Origin: Pelagibius sp.
GTDB lineage: Bacteria > Pseudomonadota > Alphaproteobacteria > Kiloniellales > Kiloniellaceae
Direction of reading: 5' to 3'
DNA length: 57,347 nt
Assembly: GCA_028280305.1 (NCBI GenBank)
Contig: JANQMC010000009.1
Coordinates: 1 to 57,347 of the forward strand
The notes under the pieces are model-generated. The model did no database searches and was not told where the DNA came from. It saw only the letters and a program-made list of their open reading frames with translations. Each line of letters begins with the position of its first letter. Within the stretch, counting starts at the first letter, position 1. Shown piece by piece: positions 42,660 through 52,798 of this stretch. The translations under genes and the position numbers were made by a program.

Positions 42660-43297
42660 TGGATATCCATTTCGGCCTGCTCAGCGTTGCCGGGGTTTGG
42701 GCCCTCGCCGCGATGTCGCCGGGCCCGAACTTTCTGATTTCGGCACAGGCCACGCTCTTGCTCGGCCGCCGCAAAGGCTTTGCGACGGTCCTGGGCATCG
42801 TTTGCGGAACGGTGATCTGGGGACTGGCCGGGTATTTCGGGCTCTCCGCCGTGATGGCGGCATCGCCCACCGCCTTTGTGCTGCTCAGCATCGGCGGTGG
42901 CGCCTATCTGATCTACCTCGGCCTGCGCCTCATCTACGGGTCGCTCGGCTCCTCGGGTATGGGCGCATCCCTGCACGAGGACATTCCCAGCGAGACATCG
43001 GCCTGGCGGCGCGGTCTCTTCACCAATCTTTCCAATCCCAAGACGGTTGCCTTCGTCGGCAGCCTCTTCGTCGCAACACTGCCCGCGCCGACCCCCCTCT
43101 GGGTCGGCCTCGCCGCCGTGGCCATCATGGGCGTCACTTCCTTCACCTGGTACTCGCTGGTGGTCGCAACCCTGTCGTGGCCGCAGATCCAGCAAGCCTA
43201 TAGCAAGGCCCAGCATTGGATCGATGCCACTGCCGGCCTCGTCTTTATCGTCTTGGGAATTCGCCTGGCCGTCGCCGATCTGGCAGCCGGCGCCTAG
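42659..43297 (+). CDS. LysE-family amino-acid exporter
   Basis: A 212-residue inner-membrane protein with about six helices. The family signature GVWALAAMSPGPNFLISAQATLLLGRRKGFATVLGI is at residues 11-46, and LFTNLSNPKTVAFVGSLF is the second conserved block. It exports amino acids or derivatives by proton antiport. The start codon overlaps the stop of the NAS-like gene (TGATG), so the pair is translationally coupled, which links export to the product of that enzyme. Confidence 0.92.
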   Translation: MDIHFGLLSVAGVWALAAMSPGPNFLISAQATLLLGRRKGFATVLGIVCGTVIWGLAGYFGLSAVMAASPTAFVLLSIGGGAYLIYLGLRLIYGSLGSSGMGASLHEDIPSETSAWRRGLFTNLSNPKTVAFVGSLFVATLPAPTPLWVGLAAVAIMGVTSFTWYSLVVATLSWPQIQQAYSKAQHWIDATAGLVFIVLGIRLAVADLAAGA

Positions 43298-43424
43298 AAC
43301 CTTTTCAAATCATCTGAAACCGCCTGACCAAAGGCCTTGGAAGTAGAACCGCTTCATCGCCCTTCCTAATTGCGAACAGTAATCGATCGCTTGTCACAAT
43401 TGTCCAAGCCAAGGAGGTAGAACC

Positions 43425-44491
43425 GTGTCAGACGTCATAGACCGAAGCACCACAGAGCGAAGTCCCGCAGATCGAAGGCCCGCAGACCGAAGGCCGGGCC
43501 GCTTGCCGGACCTGGATCTGGCAAGCGTCGAGATCCCCGCGCAGACGTTCTTTCAGATTGCGCCGCCGACACAGCTCGCGGAAACGCTGCGGCTCAGACT
43601 TACCGAACAGTGCTATCTGCCCAAAGGCAGTGATCCTCTAAAAGACTGGGTTGCAAGGGTCGCCTGCCCGGCCTTTCAGAACTATCGCCGCCGCCGCCCC
43701 CTGGCGGCAGGACGCCTCGAGCGCTTCTGCACTATCGGCACCGGGGCCGGGCTCGACGCCCTGGTTGCCGCCGAGATTCTGCGGCCGGGATTGATCGCCG
43801 TCACCGACCTGCACCGCGACGTCGTCGACCAGGCCATGAGCAACATCCTCGCCAACCTCAAGACGCCGGAACGCCTGGTCCTGCGCAGCGGCGTCGGTGA
43901 CCTTTTGGCACCGTTTCAAAACAGCCAGCTCCGTTTCGATCTGATTTACGAGAACCTGCCGAACATTCCCCTGCCCGACGGTGTCTCGCTCGATGACGGT
44001 CAGGCCAGTTCCAGCTTCATCGCCGCCCGCGGTGAAAGCGTTCCGGCTCTGGCGCAAAGCTATCTCATGGATCTGCATTACGCCTTTTTACTCCAGGCCC
44101 ATCGTTTCCTCAATCCCGATGGCGCAGTGCTCTGTTCGATCGGCGGCAGGCTGCCGCTGCAGGCCATGCTTCAGACCTTCGCCGCCGCCGGCTACGACGC
44201 CGAGATCATTCTCTATAGCTGGAAAATCCAGAGCGAACCGGATGAGGTAATCACCGGTTACGCGGAAGCACAGCAGGCGGGCCACGGTCCCTTCCATTTC
44301 TATCTGGCCGAGGACCTCGCGGCCTTCTTTGCCAAACAGCCGGAGATCACCGGCAATGCTGGGGCCGAGGTGCTGGAGAAACAGCTTCGCCCGAAGCAGA
44401 TCGATGCCGCAATGGCCCTGGCGCTGCATCGCCAGGGCAAGACCATCGGACACACGGTCGCCGTTATCGAGGGACGACCGAAGAAAGCCGC

Positions 44492-44495
<4 letters not shown>
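43425..44495 (+). CDS. SAM methyltransferase resembling methionine S-methyltransferase (MmtN/MMT-like)
   Basis: A 356-residue protein. Motif I is FCTIGTGAGLDALVAAEI (101-118); the usual NPPY site reads ENLPNIP (176-182). The order afterwards, GAVLCSIGGRLPLQAMLQTFAAAGY, ILYSWKIQSEPDEVITGYAE and a final QGKTIGHTVAVIE, resembles the methyltransferase part of plant MMT (NMGGRPG..., WQTKI, GGRISHALSV) and thus bacterial MmtN, which makes S-methylmethionine for DMSP. A SAM-cyclising enzyme of the AzeJ/VioH kind is an alternative. GTG start with a strong AAGGAGGT six bases upstream. The N-terminal 30 residues contain Arg-rich repeats. Confidence 0.5.
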
Positions 44496-45333
<838 letters not shown>

Positions 45334-45337
<4 letters not shown>

Positions 45338-46320
45338 GACGGAGTCTCCCCTTCATGGGGATGGAGACAGGCAACCGCATGGCCCGGCACCAGCAGCCTT
45401 TCGCCCGGCGGGCACGGCAGGCAGTCATCGGCGACACGCGGACAGCGCCCGGCAAAGACGCATCCTTGAGGACGGTCATGGGGATCGGGCACCTGACCGG
45501 GAATGGTCGCCAGACGCCGCCCCGCCGGCAGAATGTCTTCCAGAGCACCGGGGGAAGCTGCGAGCAGACCACGGGTGTAGGGATGGGCCATGCGGGCGAA
45601 GACCTCCGCCGTCGCCCCGCGCTCGGCCACCGTGCCGGCATACATGACCAGCATGGCCGCCGTGTTCTGCCAGACCACCGCCAGATCGTGGGTGATCAGC
45701 ATCAGCGCCATCTTCGAACCCGCCGTCACCTCGGCAATGAGGGCCAGGATCTCCGCCTGGCTGGTTACGTCCAGAGCCGTCGTCGGTTCATCGGCAATCA
45801 GCAGCGCCGGATCGCAGGCCAAGGCCATGGCGATCACCACCCGCTGGCGCTGCCCGCCGGAGAGCTGGTGCGGATAGAGATCGGGGGAGAAACGCGGCTG
45901 CGGCAGGCCGACCCGGTCGAGCAGCTTCAGCGCCCGCGCTTCGGCCTCACCCCGCCCGAGGCCGAAGTGCCAGCGCAGGCCCTCGGCCACCTGAAAGCCG
46001 ATGGTCTTCACAGGGTTCAGCGCCGTCATCGGCTCCTGAAAGACCATGGCGATACGCCGCCCGCGCAGGGCACAGAGAGCCCGTTCATCCAGGGTCAGCA
46101 GATCCTGGTCCTCGAAGTCGATGCGACCGCGGCAGCGCGCCGCCGCCGGCAACAGGCCCATCACCGCAAGGGCGGTCATCGACTTGCCGCAGCCCGACTC
46201 GCCGACGATGCCCAGGCTCTCCCCCGGCGCGAGATCGAAACTCACCCGGTCCAACACCGTCGCCGGGCCCTCCGGCGTATCGAGGGTGACGGTCAGGTCC
46301 TGCAGGCTGAGAAGGCTCAT
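45334..46320 (-). CDS. dppD: Peptide ABC transporter ATP-binding protein DppD-like
   Basis: A 328-residue ATPase. Walker A GESGCGKSM, FQEPMTALNPVKTIGFQ, LSGGQRQRVVIAMAL, LLIADEPTTALD and THDLAVV are intact. The C-terminal AHPYTRGLLAASPG and the Cys set CVFAGRCPRVADDCLPCPPGERLLVPGHAVACL are the OppD/DppD extension that binds an iron-sulfur cluster in some members. ATG 46320 has GAGGGGGAT upstream. Confidence 0.93.
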
Positions 46321-46330
46321 GACATCCCCC

Positions 46331-47194
46331 TCAGCGCAGTCGCCGCAGGCGCGGGTCGAGCAGATCGCGCAGGCCGTCACCCAGCAGATTCAGACCCAAG
46401 ACCGTCACCATGATGGCGAGGCCCGGGAAGATCGCCAGCTGCGGGGCCAGGAACATCAGGGTCTGAGCCTCGTTCAGCATCTTGCCCCAGCTTGGGTCCG
46501 GCGGCTGGGTGCCGAGGCCGAGGTAGCTCAGGCCCGCCTCCGCCAGGATCGCCAGAGCAAACTGGATGGTCATCTGCACGATCAACAGGCTGGCGATATT
46601 GGGCAGGATATGATCGAGGGTGATCCGCGTGCGCCCGCGCCCGGCAACCCGCGCCGCCAGCACAAAGTCGCGCTGCCACAGAGACAGCGCCGCACCACGC
46701 GTGAGGCGGGCGAAAACCGGAATGTTGAAGATGCCGATGGCGATGATGGAGTTGACGGCGCCGGGTCCCAGCAGCGCCGTGATCATCACCGCCGACAGCA
46801 GCGCGGGAAAGGCGAAAGTGAAGTCGTTGAAGCGCATCACCACCTCCTCCACCCAGCCCCGCCGGGCGGCGGCAAGCGCGCCCAGCGGCACCCCGATACC
46901 GGCGCCGATGCCAACGGCCACCAGGGAAACAGCGATAGAGTTGCGCGCACCCGCCATGATGCGCGACAGCACATCGCGGCCGAACTGATCGGTACCCAGC
47001 CAGTGCGCTGCCGAAGGCGGCTGCAGCTTCGCCGGGATGTCTATGGCGTTAACCGGATAGGGCGTCCAGAAAAGCGAAACGGCCGCAAGGGCGACGAGCA
47101 GCAAGGTTACCAGCAAACCGATCATCAGGTTCGCCTGGCCGCGCCCGCGCTGCCAGAATTCCCGCAGGGAGGCCACCCGCGTCTCAGAGGACAT
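46331..47194 (-). CDS. dppC: Peptide ABC transporter permease DppC-like
   Basis: A 287-residue permease with an N-terminal helix, a HWLGTDQFGRDVLSRIMAGARNSIAV motif typical of OppC/DppC, and the EAA loop VLAARVAGRGRTRITLDHILPNIASLL. The C-terminus PSWGKMLNEAQ...GLNLLGDGLRDLLDPRLRR is characteristic. ATG 47194 was chosen; it overlaps dppB by 11 bases. Confidence 0.93.
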   Translation of the reverse strand: MSSETRVASLREFWQRGRGQANLMIGLLVTLLLVALAAVSLFWTPYPVNAIDIPAKLQPPSAAHWLGTDQFGRDVLSRIMAGARNSIAVSLVAVGIGAGIGVPLGALAAARRGWVEEVVMRFNDFTFAFPALLSAVMITALLGPGAVNSIIAIGIFNIPVFARLTRGAALSLWQRDFVLAARVAGRGRTRITLDHILPNIASLLIVQMTIQFALAILAEAGLSYLGLGTQPPDPSWGKMLNEAQTLMFLAPQLAIFPGLAIMVTVLGLNLLGDGLRDLLDPRLRRLR

Positions 47195-48140
47195 GGCCAC
47201 CTCCGCGCAGACGCGGGTCGAGAACCGCATAGAGCAGATCGACCAGGAAGTTCACCACCACCACGCTGGCGGCCAGCAGGATCACCAGATCCTTCACCAC
47301 GATCAGGTCGCGCTGGGCAATGGCCTGGAAGATGAGGCGCCCCAGACCCGGCAGGTAGAAAACATTCTCGATGATGATGGTGCCGGCGAGCAGGAAGGAG
47401 AACTGCAAGCCCATGATGGTGACAACGGGGATGAGGGCGTTACGCACGGCATGATGCCAAAGCGCCGCCCGGCGGCTGAGGCCCTTGGCGCGGGCGGTGC
47501 GCACATAGTCCTCACCCAGGGTTTCCAGCACCGAGGAGCGGGTGACCCGGGCCAGGATCGCCGCCTGCGGCAGGGCCAGCGCCACCGCCGGCAGCAGCAG
47601 CGTCTTCAGCGCCGGCCAGAAACCGGCATCCCAACCGGCAAAACCACCGGCGGGCAACACCTGCCAATGCACCGCAAAGAGCAGGATGAGGAGAATGGCA
47701 AACCAGAAGTTCGGGATCGCGATACCCAACTGGGTGAATCCCATGACGCCGACATCCGCCGCCTTGTTGCGCCGCGCCGCCGCCAGAACGCCGAGCGGAA
47801 TGGCCAGCACCGTAGACAGCACGATGGCCATCAGCGCCAGAGGCAGGCTGAGACCGATACGCTCAGCCACCAGTTCCCAAACCGTCACGCCGTAGGTATA
47901 GCTCCGCCCAAGGTCGCCGGTAACGAGCCCGCCAAGCCAAAGCAAGTAGCGCTCCCAAGCCGGCCGGTCGAGACCCATCTCCGCCCGCAGCGCCGCCAGT
48001 GTGTCGGCGCGGGCGTTGACCCCCAGAATGATCGCCGCCGGATCGCCGGGCAGCACCTCCATCACCAGGAAGACCAGCAGGCTGGCTACCAGAAGCGTGA
48101 TCAGAAGCGTGCCGAGACGCTGCAGGAGAAAGAGCGCCAT
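47184..48140 (-). CDS. dppB: Peptide ABC transporter permease DppB-like
   Basis: A 318-residue permease: FLLQRLGTLLITLLVASLLVFLVMEVLPGDPA at the start, LGLDRP-type EMGLDRPAWERYLLWLGGLVTGDLGRSY, and EAA loop DYVRTARAKGLSRRAALWHHAVRNALIPVVT, all standard for OppB/DppB. It begins 227 bases after the binding-protein gene stop, with a repeat-derived hairpin between, and is likely expressed at a lower level than that gene. Confidence 0.94.
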   Translation of the reverse strand: MALFLLQRLGTLLITLLVASLLVFLVMEVLPGDPAAIILGVNARADTLAALRAEMGLDRPAWERYLLWLGGLVTGDLGRSYTYGVTVWELVAERIGLSLPLALMAIVLSTVLAIPLGVLAAARRNKAADVGVMGFTQLGIAIPNFWFAILLILLFAVHWQVLPAGGFAGWDAGFWPALKTLLLPAVALALPQAAILARVTRSSVLETLGEDYVRTARAKGLSRRAALWHHAVRNALIPVVTIMGLQFSFLLAGTIIIENVFYLPGLGRLIFQAIAQRDLIVVKDLVILLAASVVVVNFLVDLLYAVLDPRLRGGGHVL

Positions 48141-48198
48141 GGCCTAGCTCGCAAACTCGGCGAATGGGTTCTGCGGCACTGGACTACTGTTGCGCGTG

Positions 48199-48315
48199 CT
48201 TCGAGACGCCCGCCAACGCGGGCTCCTCAGCATGAGGGTCATTCTTTGTGCCATGCGCGGACTCCCTCATCCTGAGGAGCGCGGCCGGGCATCAGCGCGG
48301 GCGCGCGTCTCGAAG
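48199..48315. repeat. Nested inverted repeat between dppA and dppB
   Basis: Outer arms cttcgagacgc (48199-48209) and gcgtctcgaag (48305-48315) are exact complements. Inner arms ctcctcagcatgagg (48223-48237) and cctcatcctgaggag (48265-48279) nearly so, each being itself palindromic. This is a common alphaproteobacterial dispersed element (CTCATCCTGAGGAG ... CGTCTCGAAGGA). Placed between the binding protein and permease genes it may protect the upstream mRNA and lower downstream expression. Confidence 0.85.
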
Positions 48316-48367
48316 GACGCAGGGTGCTGCTGCAACACAGCCGGTCGCCGCGCGGTCGTCTATGCCC

Positions 48368-49876
48368 TCAATTCCAATGGACCGCGGTCAGGTCGTTGGC
48401 CTGCACCGGGCTGTTCTCCCAGAGACCGACGACATCCTTGTTCCAGACGCCGTGCTTGGCGAGTTGAAACAGGAAGACGTTCACGGAATCGGCGGACAGC
48501 TTCTTCTGTGCATCAGCCAGCAGGCCATAACGCGCCTCCTCGTCGACGGTGGCGTTCAGCTTGGCCATCAGCCCCTTGAAGTCGGCATCCTGGTAATTGA
48601 AGTAGTAGGTGTCGCGCGCGTAGATGCCGATATCCATCGGCTCGGTGTGGGAGACGATGGTGAGGTCGTAGTCGGTGCCCTTGAAGACCTGTTCCAGCCA
48701 GCCGGCCCATTCGACCTGGCTGATCTCGGTCTCCACACCAACCTCCGCAAGCTGGGCGGCGATGATCTCGCCGCCGCGGCGGGCATAGCTCGGCGGGGGC
48801 AGTTTCAGGCTGAGCTTCAAGCCGGATTCATAACCGGCCTCGGCCAACAGAGCCTTGGCCTTTTCCGGGTCGTAGGTATAGCTGCCCGTCAGGTCCACAT
48901 AAGCCGGGTGATGCGGGGCGAAATGAGTGCCGATCGGCGTGCCGTAGCCGAACATGGCGCCGTCGATCACCGCCTGACGGTCGACGGCATGGGCCAGTGC
49001 GCGGCGCACGCGGACATCGCTCAAGGGGCCGCGGGTGTTGTTGATGGCCAGGATGGTCTCACCCTCAGTACTGCCGATCACCACCTTGAAACGCGGATCG
49101 GCTTCGAACTGCGCCATGGCCTCGGGGGCCGGAAAGTTCGCGAAGGCATCGACGTCGCCGGCCAGCATCGCCGCGGTTGCGGCGGCGGGATCGGGAATGA
49201 TCTTGATCGTCGCCTTGGCCAGCCTGGCCGGCGTCCCCCAGTAGTCTTCGTTGCGGACCAGTTCGACCCGGTCGCCCTTTACCCAGCGCCCGAAAGTGAA
49301 GGGACCGGTTCCGACCGGATTGCTCTTGTTCTCCGCCGCCGTCTCCGGCGCCACCATCACCGCATCGCCCCAACCGAGATTGAACAGCAGGTTTCCCGCC
49401 GGCTGCTTCAGGGCGATGACGACGGTGCCCGCATCCGGCGTCTCGACAGCGGCGATGGAATCGAAAAGCGCTTTCTGCGCGTTGACACTGTCCTCGGCCA
49501 TGGCGCGGTCGAGAGAGAATTTCACATCGGCAGAGTCGAAGCTGCTGCCGTCATGGAAGGTGACGCCGGACTGCAGCGTGAAGGTATATGTCAGGCCATC
49601 GTCGGAGACCGTCCAGCTTTCGGCCAAGGCGGGTTTCACCGCGCCGCTGCTGTCGATCCGGGTCAGGCCCTCAAAGATGTTGGCGTAGACCACCTCGTCG
49701 ATGGCCGCTGCCGCCCCGGCGGTGGGATCGAGATGCGGCGGTTCCAGAACCATGCCGAGTGTGAGGCTGTCCTTGGCCGCGAGAGCGGGGGCGATCAGGG
49801 CGGGCGCTGCGAGGCCGAAGGCCAGTCCCGCCGCCAAAGCGACGCTGGCCAGGGGGGACGCGACAAGCTTCTTCAT
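48368..49876 (-). CDS. dppA: Peptide/nickel-type ABC transporter periplasmic binding protein (DppA-like)
   Basis: A 502-residue exported protein with signal peptide (SVALAAGLAFGLAAPALIAPALAA). SBP_bac_5 marks: SLTLGMVLEPPHLDPTAG, NIFEGLTRIDSSGAVKPALAESWTVSDDGLTYTFTLQSGVTFHDGSSFDSADVKFSLDRA, NPVGTGPFTFGRW and DVRVRRALAHAVDRQAV. It should deliver peptides or related compounds to DppBCDF. GGAGG lies 12 bases before the ATG. An M20 peptidase precedes it on the same strand. Confidence 0.93.
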   Translation of the reverse strand: MKKLVASPLASVALAAGLAFGLAAPALIAPALAAKDSLTLGMVLEPPHLDPTAGAAAAIDEVVYANIFEGLTRIDSSGAVKPALAESWTVSDDGLTYTFTLQSGVTFHDGSSFDSADVKFSLDRAMAEDSVNAQKALFDSIAAVETPDAGTVVIALKQPAGNLLFNLGWGDAVMVAPETAAENKSNPVGTGPFTFGRWVKGDRVELVRNEDYWGTPARLAKATIKIIPDPAAATAAMLAGDVDAFANFPAPEAMAQFEADPRFKVVIGSTEGETILAINNTRGPLSDVRVRRALAHAVDRQAVIDGAMFGYGTPIGTHFAPHHPAYVDLTGSYTYDPEKAKALLAEAGYESGLKLSLKLPPPSYARRGGEIIAAQLAEVGVETEISQVEWAGWLEQVFKGTDYDLTIVSHTEPMDIGIYARDTYYFNYQDADFKGLMAKLNATVDEEARYGLLADAQKKLSADSVNVFLFQLAKHGVWNKDVVGLWENSPVQANDLTAVHWN

Positions 49877-49968
49877 GATTCTGCTCTGCCTCCAATTGAC
49901 GGCGGTTACGCTGGAAATCGTTCCGCTGCGGTTCTTTTCGCCGGCCCGGAGAAGCCGGGAAAGGGAGT

Positions 49969-51246
49969 TTAGCCAGCCCGGGCGCCGTCCAAAAGCGCCA
50001 AAGTGGCCGAGGCCATGACCTTGGCTGAAGCAATCATATCGTCGATACCGACATACTCATCCGGTTGATGGGCGAGATCCAGGATACCCGGCCCGTAGGC
50101 GATGCAGTCCTCCAGATGGCCGACCCGCACGATATGCTTCTGGTCGTAGGTCCCAGGAGAGACCACCTGTTCGGCGGGTTTCCCCAGCACCTCCTGGATT
50201 GCCGCGGAAACCGCCCGCACCACCGGCGCATCGGCATCGGTCATGGTCGGTTGAAAGGCCAGCACCTCGCGCAGGGCATAGTCGAAACCTTCCCGGTCGT
50301 GCTTCAGGCTTTCGAGGATCGAGACGATCTCATTCTTCACCTGCGCCGGATCTTCCTCAATCAGGTAGCGCCGGTCGAGCACCATGCGGCAGGAATCGGG
50401 CACCATGGGCGCGGGCAGACCCTCGAAGTCCTCGCTGAGGCCACCGTGGATGGCGTTGATGTTGAGGGTCGACTGTTTCGCGCCCTCCGGCACCACCGGC
50501 ATGGTGGTGCGTTTGGCCGCCAGCGCCGGAAAAAGCTCGCTTTCCAGGCGCTGCAGGAAAGCCCCCATGTGGCGCACGGCGCAATCGCCCAGGAAGGGCA
50601 TGGAGCCATGGGCGATGCGTCCGGCGGTTTCGACCTCCGCCCACCAGACACCGCGGTGACCGATGCAGACCCGGTCGACATTCAGGGGTTCGGGGATAAT
50701 CACATGATCAACCCGGGGCCGGGAGAAGAAACCCTTCTGCGCCAGATAGCCGACCCCGCCGTAGCCGCCGGACTCCTCATCCACCGTGCCGGAAATTTCA
50801 AGAGCACCGGCAAAACCCTCCGCCTCTTCCAACAAGGCCTCGACGGCAATCACCGAAGCGGCGATGCCGCCCTTCATATCGCAGGCGCCGCGGCCATAGA
50901 CCTTGCCGTCGCGCACCTGGGGATCGAAAGGATCGACCGTCCAGCCCAGCCCCGCCGCCACCACGTCGATGTGGCCGTTGAAGTGAATACAGGGCCCGGG
51001 CCGCCCGCCTTCGATGCGCGCCACCACATTGGTGCGCGGATATTTATCCGAGTCGCCGACCACGCCCTCGGCGCGGTGATAAGAAACCTCGAAGCCGCGC
51101 TTGCGCAGCCGTTCCCCCAGGAACTCGGCGCAGGGCCCGTAGGCCTCGCCCGGCGGGTTCACGGTGGGAAAGCGGATGAGGTCGCAGGTCAGTGCAACCA
51201 GATCGTCCTGTTTATCTTCGATGCGTCGGAAGAGGCTGTCTTGCAT
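49969..51246 (-). CDS. M20-family metallopeptidase (ArgE/DapE-like)
   Basis: A 425-residue amidohydrolase. Metal ligands are recognisable: His in FNGHIDVV, bridging Asp in GRGACDMKGG, general-base Glu-Glu in TVDEESGG, Glu in IIPEPLN, and the C-terminal His in TYDQKHIV. ArgE/DapE-type enzymes cleave N-acyl amino acids or small peptides, fitting co-expression with a peptide importer 92 bases downstream. No signal peptide, so cytosolic. ATG 51246 preferred over TTG/ATG at 51285. Confidence 0.9.
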   Translation of the reverse strand: MQDSLFRRIEDKQDDLVALTCDLIRFPTVNPPGEAYGPCAEFLGERLRKRGFEVSYHRAEGVVGDSDKYPRTNVVARIEGGRPGPCIHFNGHIDVVAAGLGWTVDPFDPQVRDGKVYGRGACDMKGGIAASVIAVEALLEEAEGFAGALEISGTVDEESGGYGGVGYLAQKGFFSRPRVDHVIIPEPLNVDRVCIGHRGVWWAEVETAGRIAHGSMPFLGDCAVRHMGAFLQRLESELFPALAAKRTTMPVVPEGAKQSTLNINAIHGGLSEDFEGLPAPMVPDSCRMVLDRRYLIEEDPAQVKNEIVSILESLKHDREGFDYALREVLAFQPTMTDADAPVVRAVSAAIQEVLGKPAEQVVSPGTYDQKHIVRVGHLEDCIAYGPGILDLAHQPDEYVGIDDMIASAKVMASATLALLDGARAG

Positions 51247-51459
51247 AGCCCCAACAGATAGCCATAGAGCGGCAAGGCGATGCAAGCGGCAGCGCCTTAT
51301 AGCGTCAAATCCGTGGCGTCAAAAAGGTATTCGATCCCAAGGGATTGCAATCCAACAGGATTGACACAATCCGGCCTTTCGGCGGCAGCGAACGATCCCC
51401 ACCTATCAGCTTGGAGAGAGCGCCGACCACCCGGATGAACAAACCCCAGGAGCCGCGCC

Positions 51460-52563
51460 ATGCCGATTTCCACCGACCTTCTGCAAGCCAAACAGACGAT
51501 CAGCACGAGACTGCTGCGCGCGGGCCTGCGCGGCGGCGCCGTCGCGGCAAGACGCTGCCTGCGCATTTCCACGGCGATGGCTCGTGCCGGCGGCAATGTG
51601 CATGCGGTCGGCATCGGCAAGAAGATCACCGGCGGCGTCGCAACCAAAGAGACCTGCGTCAGGATCTATGTGGTGCAGAAACTGCCCGCCGCCATGCTGT
51701 CGGAGCGCGACCGCCTGCCCGATCACATCGACGGCGTCGTGACCGATGTGATCGAATCGGCGCCGGCCTTCGCCCTGGGCCAGACCGTCACCCAGAAAGC
51801 GCCGCCAAAAGCCACCAAGAGAGCAGCCCGCAAGAACATCGGCACGGCGCAGGAAGCCTGCAGCGACAACCGCCAGGCCGCGCAGCGCCCGGTCGTGGCC
51901 GGTATCAGCATCGCCCATGAAGACGTCACGGCCGGCACCCTCGCCTGCTTCTGCCGCTCGACCCTGGCCGATGCCGACCCGGATCAGGTCCTCGCCCTCA
52001 GCAACAACCATGTCCTTGCCGATACCAACCGGGCGCAGATCGGCGACGACCTCTACCAGCCCGGCCCCGCCGACGGCGGCACGCCTGCCGACCGCATCGC
52101 AACCCTGCTGCGCTTTCAGGAAATCATCGCCGACGGGCAAACGCCGAACCGGGTGGACGCCGCCGTCGGCCTGCTGCTGCCGGAGACCGAGAGCCGGCCC
52201 GAGATCTGCACCATCGGCGCGCTGGAAGGCATGGAGCGCGGCGTGGAAGGCATGGCGGTGCGCAAGCACGGGCGCACCACCGGCTATACCGAGGGGGTGA
52301 TCACTGACGAGGCCTACGACGCGCTGGTCGGTATGGACCCGGCCGACCCCTCTGCCGTCGCGCTGTTCGACAACCAACTGCGCATCGAGGTGACGCCGCC
52401 CTTCGCCGCCATCGGCCTCGGCGGCGACAGCGGCTCGCTCATCGTGAGTCTGGCAGCCCCGCGGGCGGTAGGGCTGTTCTTCGCCGGACCCGAGAGCGGG
52501 GTTTACGGCATCGCCAACCAGATGAATGATGTCATGGAAACCCTCGACATCGAACCGATCTAG
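51460..52563 (+). CDS. Trypsin-like serine protease without export signal
   Basis: A 367-residue protein. Residues about 44-75 hold a module NVHAVGIGKKITGGVATKETCVRIYVVQKLP. The protease part follows: TAGTLACFCRS, LALSNNHVLAD with His184, NRVDAAVGLL with Asp233, and GLGGDSGSLIV with Ser324, a full His-Asp-Ser triad. This arrangement is like a group of bacterial and plant (NAL1-like) trypsin-fold proteins whose substrates are mostly unknown. No signal peptide is present, so action in the cytosol is likely. It is followed by a 74-residue protein that resembles its N-terminal module. Confidence 0.75.
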   Translation: MPISTDLLQAKQTISTRLLRAGLRGGAVAARRCLRISTAMARAGGNVHAVGIGKKITGGVATKETCVRIYVVQKLPAAMLSERDRLPDHIDGVVTDVIESAPAFALGQTVTQKAPPKATKRAARKNIGTAQEACSDNRQAAQRPVVAGISIAHEDVTAGTLACFCRSTLADADPDQVLALSNNHVLADTNRAQIGDDLYQPGPADGGTPADRIATLLRFQEIIADGQTPNRVDAAVGLLLPETESRPEICTIGALEGMERGVEGMAVRKHGRTTGYTEGVITDEAYDALVGMDPADPSAVALFDNQLRIEVTPPFAAIGLGGDSGSLIVSLAAPRAVGLFFAGPESGVYGIANQMNDVMETLDIEPI

Positions 52564-52573
52564 GGATCAGCGG

Positions 52574-52798
52574 ATGAGCGACAGCCTGGAAGAGACGAAA
52601 GAACGCCTGAAGGGCCGGTTTCTCGGGCGCGCCGGCGTTCACGGCCTGGGTATCCGCCACGCCGAAAATGCAATCTGCGTCTACGCCGACATGGAGGAGA
52701 CGCCGGAGTTCCAGGCGCTGCTGGCCGAAATCGAAAAGGAAAGCGGCAGCTTTCGCATCCTGGTGATCAGGGAAGCGCGTCCGAGGGCAGGACGCTGA
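52574..52798 (+). CDS. Small protein resembling the N-terminal module of the upstream protease
   Basis: A 74-residue protein 11 bases after the protease gene. The core GRAGVHGLGIRHAENAICVYADME recalls GNVHAVGIGKK...CVRIYVVQK of the protease, with the same V/G-H-x-(L/V)GI then strand order. The end EIEKESGSFRILVIREARP is a second strand. I infer a related small alpha/beta domain that may regulate the protease or be its target. It overlaps the convergent gene by 32 bases. Confidence 0.65.
   Translation: MSDSLEETKERLKGRFLGRAGVHGLGIRHAENAICVYADMEETPEFQALLAEIEKESGSFRILVIREARPRAGR

Noticed and set aside
45355..46413. 352-codon plus-strand frame over dppD
   Set aside because: Antisense shadow of an intact ABC ATPase; His/Gln/Arg-rich composition.
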